A stretch of 11,279 nt of DNA, from the NCBI GenBank assembly GCA_030634125.1, contig DAOWBJ010000025.1, forward strand, positions 1-11,279. Direction: 5' to 3'. The stretch comes from Victivallales bacterium (lineage in GTDB: Bacteria; Verrucomicrobiota; Lentisphaeria; Victivallales; Victivallaceae). Every line of letters begins with the position of its first letter. Positions within the stretch are counted from its first letter, which is position 1. A program made the position numbers and the translations under genes. Positions 1 to 7,288 of the stretch are shown here, piece after piece. The notes beneath the pieces are model-generated. The model was given only the letters and a program-made list of their open reading frames with translations. It did no database searches and was not told where the DNA came from.

Positions 1-656
1 AAAAAATATCCGCAATGTTCGATAAAATACCGTATTTATACATTGCCGACGGACACCACCGCAGTGCCGCCGCCGCCCGCACACAAGCCGAATGTGCTCC
101 CGCAAACCCGAATCATACCGGCAAAGAAGATTACAACTTCTTCCTGTCTGTAACGTTCCCGGCTTCACAGTTGAAAGTTCTGCCATATAACCGTGCGGTT
201 AAAAGTCTCAACGGCCTGACTGCTGAACAATTAAAAGAAAAAATATCAGAAAAATTCACTGTTAGTCCTACAGATAATCCTTCACCGCAAAAATCCGGGG
301 AATTCTGCATGTATCTGGAAGGCAAATGGTATTTGGTTCAGCCAAAATTCGACATTTCCAAACTCGACGTTATTAAATGCCTTGACGTCAGCATTCTACA
401 GGACAACATCCTGGCTCCAATGCTCAATATCGACGATCCCCGCACCAGTACCGGCATCGACTTTATCGGTGGTATCCGTGGAACAAAAGAGCTTGAGAAA
501 CTAGTTGACAGAAGCACACACGCGGTCGCGTTCTCCATGTTTGAGACAACTATGAAACAGCTGATGGACATCGCCGACGCCGACGAAATCATGCCGCCTA
601 AATCAACATGGTTTGAACCAAAACTTCGTGACGGCTTAGTCTGCCACAATTTTTAG
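1..656 (+). CDS. DUF1015 family protein, C-terminal part (5' end outside window)
   Basis: The reading frame is open to the left edge (in-frame codons from base 3), so the Met at base 15 is probably internal and about the last 217 residues are present. Family members are roughly 400 residues, so about half is missing. The DUF1015 hallmark YIADGHHRSAAAA lies near the start of the visible part, and the protein ends in the family-typical STWFEPKLRDGL segment. The GHHR motif suggests a nucleotide- or phosphate-handling active site, but I know of no firmly assigned reaction and give none. The gene converges on cobS with only 11 nt between the stop codons, and no clear bidirectional terminator is visible there. 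It is on the opposite strand from the B12 operon, so nothing here ties it to cobalamin. Family assignment is confident; function is unknown. Confidence 0.88.
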   Translation, partial: KISAMFDKIPYLYIADGHHRSAAAARTQAECAPANPNHTGKEDYNFFLSVTFPASQLKVLPYNRAVKSLNGLTAEQLKEKISEKFTVSPTDNPSPQKSGEFCMYLEGKWYLVQPKFDISKLDVIKCLDVSILQDNILAPMLNIDDPRTSTGIDFIGGIRGTKELEKLVDRSTHAVAFSMFETTMKQLMDIADADEIMPPKSTWFEPKLRDGLVCHNF

Positions 657-667
657 GCGAACCGCTG

Positions 668-1423
668 TTATACAGTACAGCAGAGAATGACCGGAACCAG
701 CATTTCGCAGATTTCTTCACAGGCGCCCAGGGTATCTCCTGTCGCGCCGTTAATTTGTTTGTGAGTATAAAGAGACCAGAAAATTACGAAGATAACTATT
801 CCCGCGGCAACAATAAGTCCCTGATTTGCAAACAGAAAATATCCTGTACCAAACATAAATACCAGCGTCCATATTAAGCACAACGGGGATTTATAGCGGA
901 AAGTTATTTTGCCGAGTCCTTCTTCTCTAGCGTATTTTGAAGTAAAAGCGTTAAGAGCCAGACCGCAGCGACCAATGACAGCGGTAAATAATACCACACC
1001 GGGAACATCAACAGCCGCAAGTGAAAAAAATCCGGCGGCTTTCAATCCTAATACCGATATAAGCGCAAATACGCCCATTGCTCCAATCCTGCTGTCCCGC
1101 ATTATTTCCATCATCCGCTCTCTTGGACGACTGCTGAAAAAACCGTCCGCGGTATCCGCCAGCCCATCCAGATGAAAACCCTTTGACGCTCCGGCAAGCA
1201 ATATCACCATCACTCCGGCAACAATTGCCGGCGGCGCAAAGCAAATCATCCCCTTTGCTATCCAGTACGCTATCAGCCCGACCACAAGCCCGACTAACGG
1301 GAAAAAAGGTTTTCCGTGCGCGATATCTTCTTCGTTTGGATCATAATCGAAAACCGGAACTATTGTCAACAAAGTTAATGCCGCGAAAAACCTTTTGAAT
1401 GGAGTTTTAATAAAACTAATCAT
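668..1423 (-). CDS. cobS: Adenosylcobinamide-GDP ribazoletransferase (cobalamin synthase)
   Basis: CobS is the inner-membrane enzyme that joins adenosylcobinamide-GDP to alpha-ribazole or its 5'-phosphate, giving adenosylcobalamin (phosphate). The 251-residue length is normal. Visible family motifs are HLDGLADTADG at 84-94 (the acidic, Mg-binding signature), RDSRIGAMG at 109-117 and NGATGDTLGA at 225-234. Several hydrophobic segments (about 40-60, 65-80, 115-155, 180-200, 203-220) fit a polytopic membrane protein. The start codon overlaps the cobT stop as ATGA (1420-1423), which supports this start and implies translational coupling. It is the last gene of the operon. The stop codon falls within a small imperfect inverted repeat (GCTGT...ACAGC), but no U-run follows on the minus strand, so I do not call a terminator. 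Identification is secure. Confidence 0.96.
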   Translation of the reverse strand: MISFIKTPFKRFFAALTLLTIVPVFDYDPNEEDIAHGKPFFPLVGLVVGLIAYWIAKGMICFAPPAIVAGVMVILLAGASKGFHLDGLADTADGFFSSRPRERMMEIMRDSRIGAMGVFALISVLGLKAAGFFSLAAVDVPGVVLFTAVIGRCGLALNAFTSKYAREEGLGKITFRYKSPLCLIWTLVFMFGTGYFLFANQGLIVAAGIVIFVIFWSLYTHKQINGATGDTLGACEEICEMLVPVILCCTV

Positions 1424-2490
1424 TTAATTCCTGCTTCGCTGACTCCAGCCTTGCTGAAGGTCGCCATGTTATTCATAATCTCTACAGCAGCATCAACAAT
1501 ATTCATTGCCAACGCGGCCCCGGTGCCTTCTCCCAGGCGCAAATTCAAATCGAGCAAAGGTTTTTTCCCAAGTATATCCAGCATCGGGCGATGTCCTTTT
1601 TCCATGCTGCCGTGCGCCGCGATCATATACTCCTTTGCGGTTGGGCATATTGCGTTGGCGATAAGCGCTCCGGCAGTAGAAATAAATCCATCAACCATAA
1701 CCGGTTTCTTCAAGGCTGCCGCGCCGAGGATAAGCCCGGCAATACCGCCGATCTCAAGACCACCGACTTTAGCGAGCACATCAATCCCGTCATTCGGGTC
1801 GGGCTGATTTATTTCGATGCCTTTTTTAATCGCCGCCGCTTTGCGCGGCAGTTTAGCGACAGGCAGGCCTGCCCCGCGATCAACTACATCAGCGACCTCA
1901 TCAATCCCGGTAAGTACAGCGATAATCGCTGAACTGGGAGAAGTATTGCAAATGCCCATTTCCCCTGTGCCGAAAATATCTGTACAGGGACTTAATTTAT
2001 AAGCCACTTCGATTCCGGCTTCGATTGAGGCAACGGCTTGTTCCCGGGTCATTGCCGGGCCTTTGGCAAAATTTTTAGTGCCGTGAGCTATTTTTTTATC
2101 AATGATTTTTCCGGCATCAACCAGATCCTGAACTGAATTATTGATTCCCATATCGACAACCGTCACATTTGCCCCGGCATTATGGGCAAGAACATTGATT
2201 CCCGCGCCGCGGCCGATAAAATTATATACCATCTGTACCGTAACATCCTGCGGCTGCTCGGAAACCCCCTCCTCAATAATACCGTGATCGCCAGCCATCA
2301 AGACAATGTTTTTCTGTTTTACCGCCGGCGACATCGAACGGGTCATTCCGACCAGATCGACCGCCAGGTCAAGCACTCTACCCAAAGCCCAGCGCGGCAT
2401 AGTCAAGTCAAGAATATGCTCTTCAGCGAGTTTACGGTGTTCCCTGGACTGCGGTTCAATCTTAGCAATAGTTTGTTCAAGTAGTTTCAT
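1420..2490 (-). CDS. cobT: Nicotinate-nucleotide--dimethylbenzimidazole phosphoribosyltransferase
   Basis: CobT is a cytosolic enzyme that transfers phosphoribose from nicotinate mononucleotide to 5,6-dimethylbenzimidazole or another lower-ligand base, making alpha-ribazole 5'-phosphate. The 356 residues match the family length almost exactly. Diagnostic segments are AGDHGI (66-71), FGTGEMGICNTSPSSAI (173-189, with a conserved Glu at 177) and LRLGEGTGAALA (317-328). The Glu at 321 corresponds to the catalytic Glu317 of Salmonella CobT. Its start overlaps the cobU stop by one base (TAATG at 2488-2492), and its stop overlaps the cobS start, placing it firmly in a coupled cobU-cobT-cobS unit. 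Which base it activates cannot be read from the sequence. No adjacent bluB or bzaA-type gene is present, so the lower ligand may be made elsewhere or imported. Confidence 0.97.
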   Translation of the reverse strand: MKLLEQTIAKIEPQSREHRKLAEEHILDLTMPRWALGRVLDLAVDLVGMTRSMSPAVKQKNIVLMAGDHGIIEEGVSEQPQDVTVQMVYNFIGRGAGINVLAHNAGANVTVVDMGINNSVQDLVDAGKIIDKKIAHGTKNFAKGPAMTREQAVASIEAGIEVAYKLSPCTDIFGTGEMGICNTSPSSAIIAVLTGIDEVADVVDRGAGLPVAKLPRKAAAIKKGIEINQPDPNDGIDVLAKVGGLEIGGIAGLILGAAALKKPVMVDGFISTAGALIANAICPTAKEYMIAAHGSMEKGHRPMLDILGKKPLLDLNLRLGEGTGAALAMNIVDAAVEIMNNMATFSKAGVSEAGIK

Positions 2491-3047
2491 TACTGATATT
2501 CCTTATTTTCTTTTTCAATTTCATCTTTTAAGATCAGCGGAATGCCGCAGGAAACCAGCACTGCTCTATTGGCAAATTTTGCCACGTTTTGCGAGCAGCG
2601 CCCGGAAATATCGCGAAAAGCCCGTGAAAGCGGATTATCGGGCACAATTCCCATACCGACTTCATTGATAACGAAAATTATATTTCCATCGAATTCAGCG
2701 CAAAGATTTTTCAATTGCGCGCATTTCGCGATCATATCGTCCTCACTTAGCTGCTGATCTTTATATAATAAATTATTGATCCATAATGTCAGGCAATCCA
2801 CCAGGATCGTATCATAAGCGTCAGCTTTTTTGATTGCCTCAAATAAATTGATTTCTTCCTCAATTGTATCCCAGCCGTCATGCTTACGCTGCTGCTGGTG
2901 GCGCGCCACACGTTTTCGCATTTCCTCATCAAAGACCGGCGCGGTGGCGATATACGCCCGCGGTCCCGGAAAACTTTTAGCCAAAGTTTCCGAGTAAGCG
3001 CTTTTCCCGCTTCGCGCGCCGCCGGTTACAAGTATCACATTTGCCAT
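2490..3047 (-). CDS. cobU: Adenosylcobinamide kinase / adenosylcobinamide-phosphate guanylyltransferase
   Basis: This bifunctional enzyme phosphorylates adenosylcobinamide and transfers GMP to the phosphate, giving AdoCbi-GDP, the substrate of CobS. It has 185 residues, the normal size. Visible features are a P-loop GGARSGKS (9-16), the ARH segment around His50 (the likely guanylylated His, equivalent to His46 in Salmonella), VDCLTLW (about 83-89), NEVGMGIVP and FRDISGRCSQ. The last motif is usually FRDxxGxxNQ; here Ser replaces Asn, a small deviation beside the nucleotide site. The ATG at 3045-3047 has only a weak upstream purine stretch (GTGAG, about 11 nt away). It is separated from cobC by a 126-nt spacer with two hairpins, the largest gap in the operon. 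Either read-through from cobC or an unrecognised local promoter could drive it. Confidence 0.95.
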   Translation of the reverse strand: MANVILVTGGARSGKSAYSETLAKSFPGPRAYIATAPVFDEEMRKRVARHQQQRKHDGWDTIEEEINLFEAIKKADAYDTILVDCLTLWINNLLYKDQQLSEDDMIAKCAQLKNLCAEFDGNIIFVINEVGMGIVPDNPLSRAFRDISGRCSQNVAKFANRAVLVSCGIPLILKDEIEKENKEYQ

Positions 3048-3076
3048 AATTTATAATCTCACTTTTATTTACGCAG

Positions 3077-3100
3077 TCGCAGGAGCAGCCTGCTCCGCGA
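3077..3100 (+). repeat. REP-like palindrome, copy 1
   Basis: This is an imperfect hairpin with outer stem TCGC/GCGA, a bulged A at 3081, and core stem GGAGCA/TGCTCC around a short centre. The core AGGAGCAGCYTGCTCCG is shared with copy 2 (3150-3173), which lies in the opposite orientation. Between the copies two outer stem pairs differ, but both sides change together, so pairing is kept. That points to selection on the folded form or to a transposed palindromic unit. Confidence 0.7.
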
Positions 3101-3149
3101 CAAGTATCTTTGATAAATACATGACTATATCCCGATTAAAAATTTTATG

Positions 3150-3173
3150 TACCGGAGCAAGCTGCTCCTGGTA
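3150..3173 (-). repeat. REP-like palindrome, copy 2 (inverted relative to copy 1)
   Basis: Read on the minus strand it has outer stem TACC/GGTA, a bulged A in the same place as copy 1, and the core AGGAGCAGCTTGCTCCG. It begins directly after the cobC stop codon (3174-3176). As the first structure after cobC in the mRNA, it could protect the upstream transcript 3' end or weakly attenuate read-through into cobUTS. The following bases (ACATAAAATTTTTAATC) are AT-rich, but the T-run is not directly adjacent to the stem, so it is not a canonical intrinsic terminator. Confidence 0.7.
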
Positions 3174-3764
3174 CTACTTATTATTCAAGCCTGTTAATAT
3201 TCCGTAACCGTTTTCGAAAAGTTCAAGCGTAGAGATTGAACCCCGGTCAACTTTGAATGCTAACATTTTATCTTTTCCCAAGCCCAGAATACTGCATATC
3301 AAAGCTAAAATAACCCCGCCATGCGCAAATACCATTATTGTTGAGCCGGAAGTATCCATTAATGTTTTCTTGAATAATTCAATCCTGCTGTAAAAATCGC
3401 CAGGACTGCTGCCGTTAGGGAAACTGAATTCATCTGAACCTTCAGCCCAGCTATTTACCTCATCCGGGTATTGCGCTTTAATTTCCGAAAAACTTTTCCT
3501 TTCCCAGTCGCCAAAATCAATCTCCCGGAGGTTTTCCTTGTATTCCACTGTTTTTTCAGGCGAAAGAGCGGCTTCAAGCGTTTGCCTGACCCGGAGCATT
3601 GGACTGGCGAAAATATGATTACAATTAATATTGGCAACATAACGTCCAATCGCCGCCGCTTCTTCTAAACCTTTAGTCGAAAGCGGCACATCCGTTGAAC
3701 CAAGGTAACGGCCGTCATACTTACAATCTACTGATCCATGTCTAAGCAGAATAATTTTTTTCAT
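3174..3764 (-). CDS. cobC: Alpha-ribazole-5'-phosphate phosphatase (histidine phosphatase family)
   Basis: CobC (Salmonella naming) removes the 5'-phosphate from alpha-ribazole phosphate or from adenosylcobalamin phosphate, the last step of nucleotide-loop assembly. It belongs to the cytosolic histidine phosphatase superfamily. With the start at 3764 it has 196 residues. LLRHG (6-10) carries the phosphorylated His9, Arg58 lies in SPMLRVRQT, EIDFGDWE is at 81-88, and a second catalytic His148 sits in FAHGG. An ATG two codons upstream (3770) is possible. I prefer 3764 because GGTGG (3776-3772) lies 7 nt upstream of it, while it would abut the 3770 ATG at 1 nt, and because 3764 gives an ATGA overlap with the cbiB stop, as elsewhere in this operon. 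Phosphatases of this family are promiscuous; the B12 role rests mainly on context. Confidence 0.9.
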   Translation of the reverse strand: MKKIILLRHGSVDCKYDGRYLGSTDVPLSTKGLEEAAAIGRYVANINCNHIFASPMLRVRQTLEAALSPEKTVEYKENLREIDFGDWERKSFSEIKAQYPDEVNSWAEGSDEFSFPNGSSPGDFYSRIELFKKTLMDTSGSTIMVFAHGGVILALICSILGLGKDKMLAFKVDRGSISTLELFENGYGILTGLNNK

Positions 3765-4702
3765 ATACATACCACCGTCAGCATTATCCCGCTGAATATA
3801 ATTGCCGTTAAAACAGCTAATTTCTTAGCCTGTCCGATATGTTTGATTTTTAATTCCCCATATTTCATGCCCCAGTTGGGATATTGTTTCCAGACTCCTT
3901 TATAGCAAGTCGGTCCACCGAGCTGAACCCCGAGCGCTCCGGCAAATGCCGCCATTCCCCAGGTTGAGTTCGGGCTTGGATGTTTTTTGCGGTCGCGCCA
4001 GGCGTATTTGACCGCGTCAGCCGCACGCAGTCCGCACAAGAGCGCAGCGATATATATAGCGAAAAGAGTCAGTCTTGCCGGAATATAATTCAGCACATCA
4101 TCAAGCCGTGCGGAAAAAGTTCCAAATTTTCTATAACGAGTATTCCTGTAACCGAAAGTGGCGTCAAGTGTATTCGCGACACGGTAAAACAGCGCGCCCG
4201 CGGCGGCTCCCGCCGCGCCTCCAAAATACCAGCCTAATGCAGCGTAAAATATTGCAGCGGTCACGCCGTCAATGATATTTTCGCCAATACTTTCGAGGCA
4301 TGAGCGGATAATTCCGTTTTCATCGAGCTCTGCTGTATCACGGCTGGTGATCATTCCGACTTCATGTCTGGCTTTACCAAGAAATCCATTTTTCAAAGGT
4401 TTTTCTATTGCCTTTGCATGAGTTAAAAGGCTTTTCAAAGCAATGGAGATGAAAACACAAAAAGCGGCAGCGATAATACCACCCAAAAATACCAGCACAT
4501 AAGCAATCGCTACAGAAACAAATATAACGATTAGTGTACAAATCATTCCAGCAATAAATTCATTGCTAATAATTTTCCTTATAAAATCTTCCAGTTTGAG
4601 AGCAAATCTCCCAATCAACGCCACCGGATGAAACGACAGTTGCGGATCTCCGATGATCCAGTCAAGCAAAAGTGCTCCGAAAATTATATATATCAATTCC
4701 AT
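3761..4702 (-). CDS. cbiB: Adenosylcobinamide-phosphate synthase (CbiB family)
   Basis: CbiB (called CobD in Pseudomonas) is a membrane enzyme that attaches (R)-1-amino-2-propanol phosphate to adenosylcobyric acid, giving adenosylcobinamide phosphate. The 313 residues are typical. Family signatures are LDWIIGDPQLSFHPVALIGR (13-32), ESIGENIIDGVTA (137-149), NTLDATFGYRNTRYRKFG (177-194) and the C-terminal SPNSTWGMAAFAGALG (243-258). Hydrophobic stretches at about 2-17, 50-95, 147-172 and 291-312 fit several membrane segments. It starts 6 nt after the stop of the CobD-CobQ fusion, with no obvious Shine-Dalgarno, so re-initiation is likely. Its co-substrate is made by the CobD half of that upstream protein and its corrinoid substrate by the CobQ half, so three consecutive steps come from two adjacent genes. 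Confidence 0.96.
   Translation of the reverse strand: MELIYIIFGALLLDWIIGDPQLSFHPVALIGRFALKLEDFIRKIISNEFIAGMICTLIVIFVSVAIAYVLVFLGGIIAAAFCVFISIALKSLLTHAKAIEKPLKNGFLGKARHEVGMITSRDTAELDENGIIRSCLESIGENIIDGVTAAIFYAALGWYFGGAAGAAAGALFYRVANTLDATFGYRNTRYRKFGTFSARLDDVLNYIPARLTLFAIYIAALLCGLRAADAVKYAWRDRKKHPSPNSTWGMAAFAGALGVQLGGPTCYKGVWKQYPNWGMKYGELKIKHIGQAKKLAVLTAIIFSGIMLTVVCI
3772..3776 (-). promoter_or_regulatory. Ribosome binding site deciding the cobC start
   Basis: GGTGG on the minus strand lies 7 nt before the ATG at 3764-3762 but only 1 nt before the alternative ATG at 3770-3768. This favours the shorter 196-residue CobC. Confidence 0.5.
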
Positions 4703-4708
4703 AAATAA

Positions 4709-7276
4709 CTATTTTAACCCTATAATTTTATAAATTTTATCCATGTCAACGCTTGTTCTTACATGGTCGGCAAGGCGGTTCATCGCGTCATCAATATCGT
4801 ATGAAGCCTGTACTTTTTCAAGCGGCTTCATGCCGCGTTCAACACGAATCATGTCAATAAATTTGCGACGGAACTTATCTTCATCAAAAACTCCATGCAG
4901 ATAAGTGAGCCAAATTTTGTCCGCGGCAAAGCCAATAGCTTCACCCGCTTCCGTGCGGATACTTACCAGATCATCAGACTTATATGTGGTTTTACCGTGA
5001 TGAATCTCATAGCCGCTCACTTTATCACCGGAAGCGCAAAGCGCGGCACTTGTCTGACTTAAACACTTACCCGCTTCAAGTACGGTTTCCAGCGGCAGCA
5101 GATTCAATCCTGTAATTGACGATTGACGGGATTCCAGCCCCAAAGGGTCTTCAATCTTTGTTCCAGCCATTTGCAGTCCTCCGCAAATGCCAACGAACCA
5201 CGCGCCGTTTTTGACCCGTGCGAGGATCGCGTCCGCCATGCCGCGTTCTTTTAGTGAAATCAAATCACCAATCACATTTTTACTGCCCGGCATAATTATC
5301 ACATCAGGATTACCCAAATCCCGGGCATGGCGTACTTTCCTGATATTGATGTCCGGCTCGATTTCAAAAGGATTAAAATCGGTAAAATTTGAAATATGCT
5401 GTAATTCAATCAGGACAAGGTCCAGTGTTTCATCAAACTTACCGCGGGACCGTGTCAGCGCGAATGACACAGAATCCTCTTCAGGAATGCCTATGTCCGG
5501 CAGGTACGGGATTACGCCGAGCACAGGTTTGCCGGTAAAGTCTTCCACATAATCATGAGCATCTTTTAATAAGGTTGCGTCGCCGCGAAACTTATTGACC
5601 AGAAAGCCCTTAAGTAATCCCCGTTCCCACGGCAAAAAAGTTTCGAGCGTACCGATGAACGAGGCATAAGTCCCTCCCCTGTCTATATCCCCGGCAAGCA
5701 GTACCGGACTTTGCGCGTAACGCGCCATATTCATATTTACAATGTCATGTTTTTTCAGGTTCATTTCTCCGGGGCTTCCCGCGCCTTCAAGAATAATCGC
5801 GTCATAATCAGCCGCAAGCGAGTCATAAACCTCTTTAACCTTTGGGAATAAACTTTTCTTGTGGTTAAAATATTTTTTTGCTTCCATATTGGCTATCGGT
5901 TTGCCCATGAGAATAACCTGACAGCCGGTATCAGTAGACGGTTTCAGCAAGACCGGGTTCATTCTGACATCCGGCGCCAGGCGACATGCCTGCGCCTGTA
6001 CCGCCTGTGCCCGTCCGATTTCACAGCCGTCCACGGTAACGAATGAATTCAGAGCCATATTCTGTGATTTAAAGGGTGCGACATTATATCCATCCTGCAG
6101 TAAAATCCGGCAAAACGCGGAAGTAAGAATACTTTTCCCGGCATCGGAACAAGTCCCCTGAATCATCAATGACGGCGATTTCATTTTCTGTTTAAAATAA
6201 AATGATTTTTTCTGTTTTTCAGTACTCAAAACCTGTTTTAAAGCAGTTCCGAGATAATCATTTTCATCTTGATTTTTCACTGCCGCCCTGAAAAACTGAG
6301 AGCTCAAGCCTTTGAAGTTAGAACAGTCACGAACAGCGATATGATATTCCATCAAAAGCCTGTCATAAACAGACTTATTTTCTTCTGAAAGTTTCACCAG
6401 CAAATAATTGGCGAGCCCTGGAAAAACTTTCAGTCCAAGAGACTCAAGCTGTCCAGTCAGTCTTTTCTTGCGAGAGCTGATTAAATCAATAGTTTCTTTG
6501 ACATATTCGCCGGAATCAGTCATAATTTTTATGCCGACGTCCTGAGCGATTGAGTTTACCGACCACGGCGGCAGTTGTTCACTAATGAGAGATGTATTGT
6601 TTTCAGACGCAAACGCAAGCCCGATACGCAGTCCGGGAATAGCGAAAAATTTAGTCAAAGAACGTAAAATAACTACATTGTCCGGAATATCAGGAAGCAA
6701 CGAAAAATCTTTTTCGCAAAAATCAGCGAAAGCCTCATCAATGACAAATATTGAATCAGGGTGTTCAACCGCAAGTTTGCGCAGTTGCTCTTTATTCACT
6801 GCCGTACCTGCCGGATTGCCGGGATGTCCGATAAATACCAGCGTATCTTTTTCAATCAGCGCACTTAGTTTTTCAAAATCCGGCGCAAAATTATCAGCTT
6901 CATCCATATAAGCATAACTAACTTCAAGTCTGGAAAGTTTACAGCTGTTTTCATAATCAATATAGGAAGGAGCAGTGATCAGGGCTTTTTTCAGTTTGAA
7001 TGCCCGTGGAACAGCGTAAATAATTTGTTCAGAGCCGTTAGCTGCCGCAATTGATGATTCATTAATTTCGAAAGTTTTCGCGACTGCCGATATGAGCCGT
7101 TCCGCCTTCGGATCAGGATAATGGACGATGTTTTCCAACGATCTGCTGATCGTTGAACGCAAAAACTCCGGCGGGCCGAGCGGATTTATGCTGGAACTGA
7201 AATCAAGAATCTGACTTGGCTTACAGCCGGCTTCTTGCGCTAATTTATATATATTTCCACCATGTTTGTTATTCAT
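4709..7276 (-). CDS. cobD-cobQ: Fused threonine-phosphate decarboxylase (CobD) - cobyric acid synthase (CobQ/CbiP)
   Basis: This 855-residue protein joins two normally separate enzymes. Residues 1 to about 350 are a PLP-dependent class I/II aminotransferase-fold decarboxylase of the CobD (Salmonella) type. It has HPGNPAG (151-157), Asp180 for the PLP ring nitrogen, SLTKFFAIPGLRIG (206-219) with Lys209 as Schiff-base lysine, and Arg330 as carboxylate binder; it makes aminopropanol phosphate from L-threonine phosphate. Residues 365-855 are CobQ, which amidates four corrin side chains using glutamine and ATP. It has GTCSDAGKS (374-382), EGAGSPGEMNL (497-507), the glutaminase Cys698 in GICGG and His794 in YLHG. 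All key residues seen are intact. The roughly 15-residue linker (350-364) is Lys/Gln-rich. Met365 has no Shine-Dalgarno upstream, so one continuous product is likely. GAGGG (7288-7284), 7 nt before the ATG and touching the btuD stop, supports the start. Confidence 0.95.
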   Translation of the reverse strand: MNNKHGGNIYKLAQEAGCKPSQILDFSSSINPLGPPEFLRSTISRSLENIVHYPDPKAERLISAVAKTFEINESSIAAANGSEQIIYAVPRAFKLKKALITAPSYIDYENSCKLSRLEVSYAYMDEADNFAPDFEKLSALIEKDTLVFIGHPGNPAGTAVNKEQLRKLAVEHPDSIFVIDEAFADFCEKDFSLLPDIPDNVVILRSLTKFFAIPGLRIGLAFASENNTSLISEQLPPWSVNSIAQDVGIKIMTDSGEYVKETIDLISSRKKRLTGQLESLGLKVFPGLANYLLVKLSEENKSVYDRLLMEYHIAVRDCSNFKGLSSQFFRAAVKNQDENDYLGTALKQVLSTEKQKKSFYFKQKMKSPSLMIQGTCSDAGKSILTSAFCRILLQDGYNVAPFKSQNMALNSFVTVDGCEIGRAQAVQAQACRLAPDVRMNPVLLKPSTDTGCQVILMGKPIANMEAKKYFNHKKSLFPKVKEVYDSLAADYDAIILEGAGSPGEMNLKKHDIVNMNMARYAQSPVLLAGDIDRGGTYASFIGTLETFLPWERGLLKGFLVNKFRGDATLLKDAHDYVEDFTGKPVLGVIPYLPDIGIPEEDSVSFALTRSRGKFDETLDLVLIELQHISNFTDFNPFEIEPDINIRKVRHARDLGNPDVIIMPGSKNVIGDLISLKERGMADAILARVKNGAWFVGICGGLQMAGTKIEDPLGLESRQSSITGLNLLPLETVLEAGKCLSQTSAALCASGDKVSGYEIHHGKTTYKSDDLVSIRTEAGEAIGFAADKIWLTYLHGVFDEDKFRRKFIDMIRVERGMKPLEKVQASYDIDDAMNRLADHVRTSVDMDKIYKIIGLK

Positions 7277-7288
7277 AATTTTTCCCTC

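Larger units (their letters stand above)
3048..3173. other. Intergenic spacer inside the B12 operon holding two REP-like palindromes
   Basis: This 126-nt gap between cobC and cobU is the only long interruption in the minus-strand operon. It contains no credible ORF. Two hairpins of the same family lie at 3077-3100 and 3150-3173, in opposite orientation, separated by an AT-rich 49-nt stretch. I see no convincing promoter and no hairpin directly followed by a U-run on the minus strand; a TTTTTAA run begins roughly 8 nt past the second hairpin. The spacer may therefore be a mobile REP-type insertion that the operon tolerates, an mRNA processing or stability element, or a partial attenuator. Confidence 0.7.

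Noticed and set aside
656..690. Convergent terminator between DUF1015 and cobS (GCTGT...ACAGC repeat)
   Set aside because: The stem is only about 5 bp, overlaps the cobS stop, and no T-run follows it on either strand in the right place.
1591..1932. Long antisense open frames over cobT, cobU, cbiB and btuC
   Set aside because: They lie opposite well-conserved enzymes, have no family resemblance or Shine-Dalgarno sites, and are expected shadows of the coding strand.
3050..3170. A second cobalamin riboswitch in front of cobU
   Set aside because: None of the conserved aptamer blocks (GCAACTGT, GCCAG.CAGA) occurs in this spacer; its structure is explained by two REP-like palindromes.
6150..6190. 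Internal start at Met365 giving a separate CobQ
   Set aside because: The ATG at 6184 has no Shine-Dalgarno upstream (AT-rich TTTTAAACAGAAA) and the frame from CobD is uninterrupted, so one fused product is the simpler reading.
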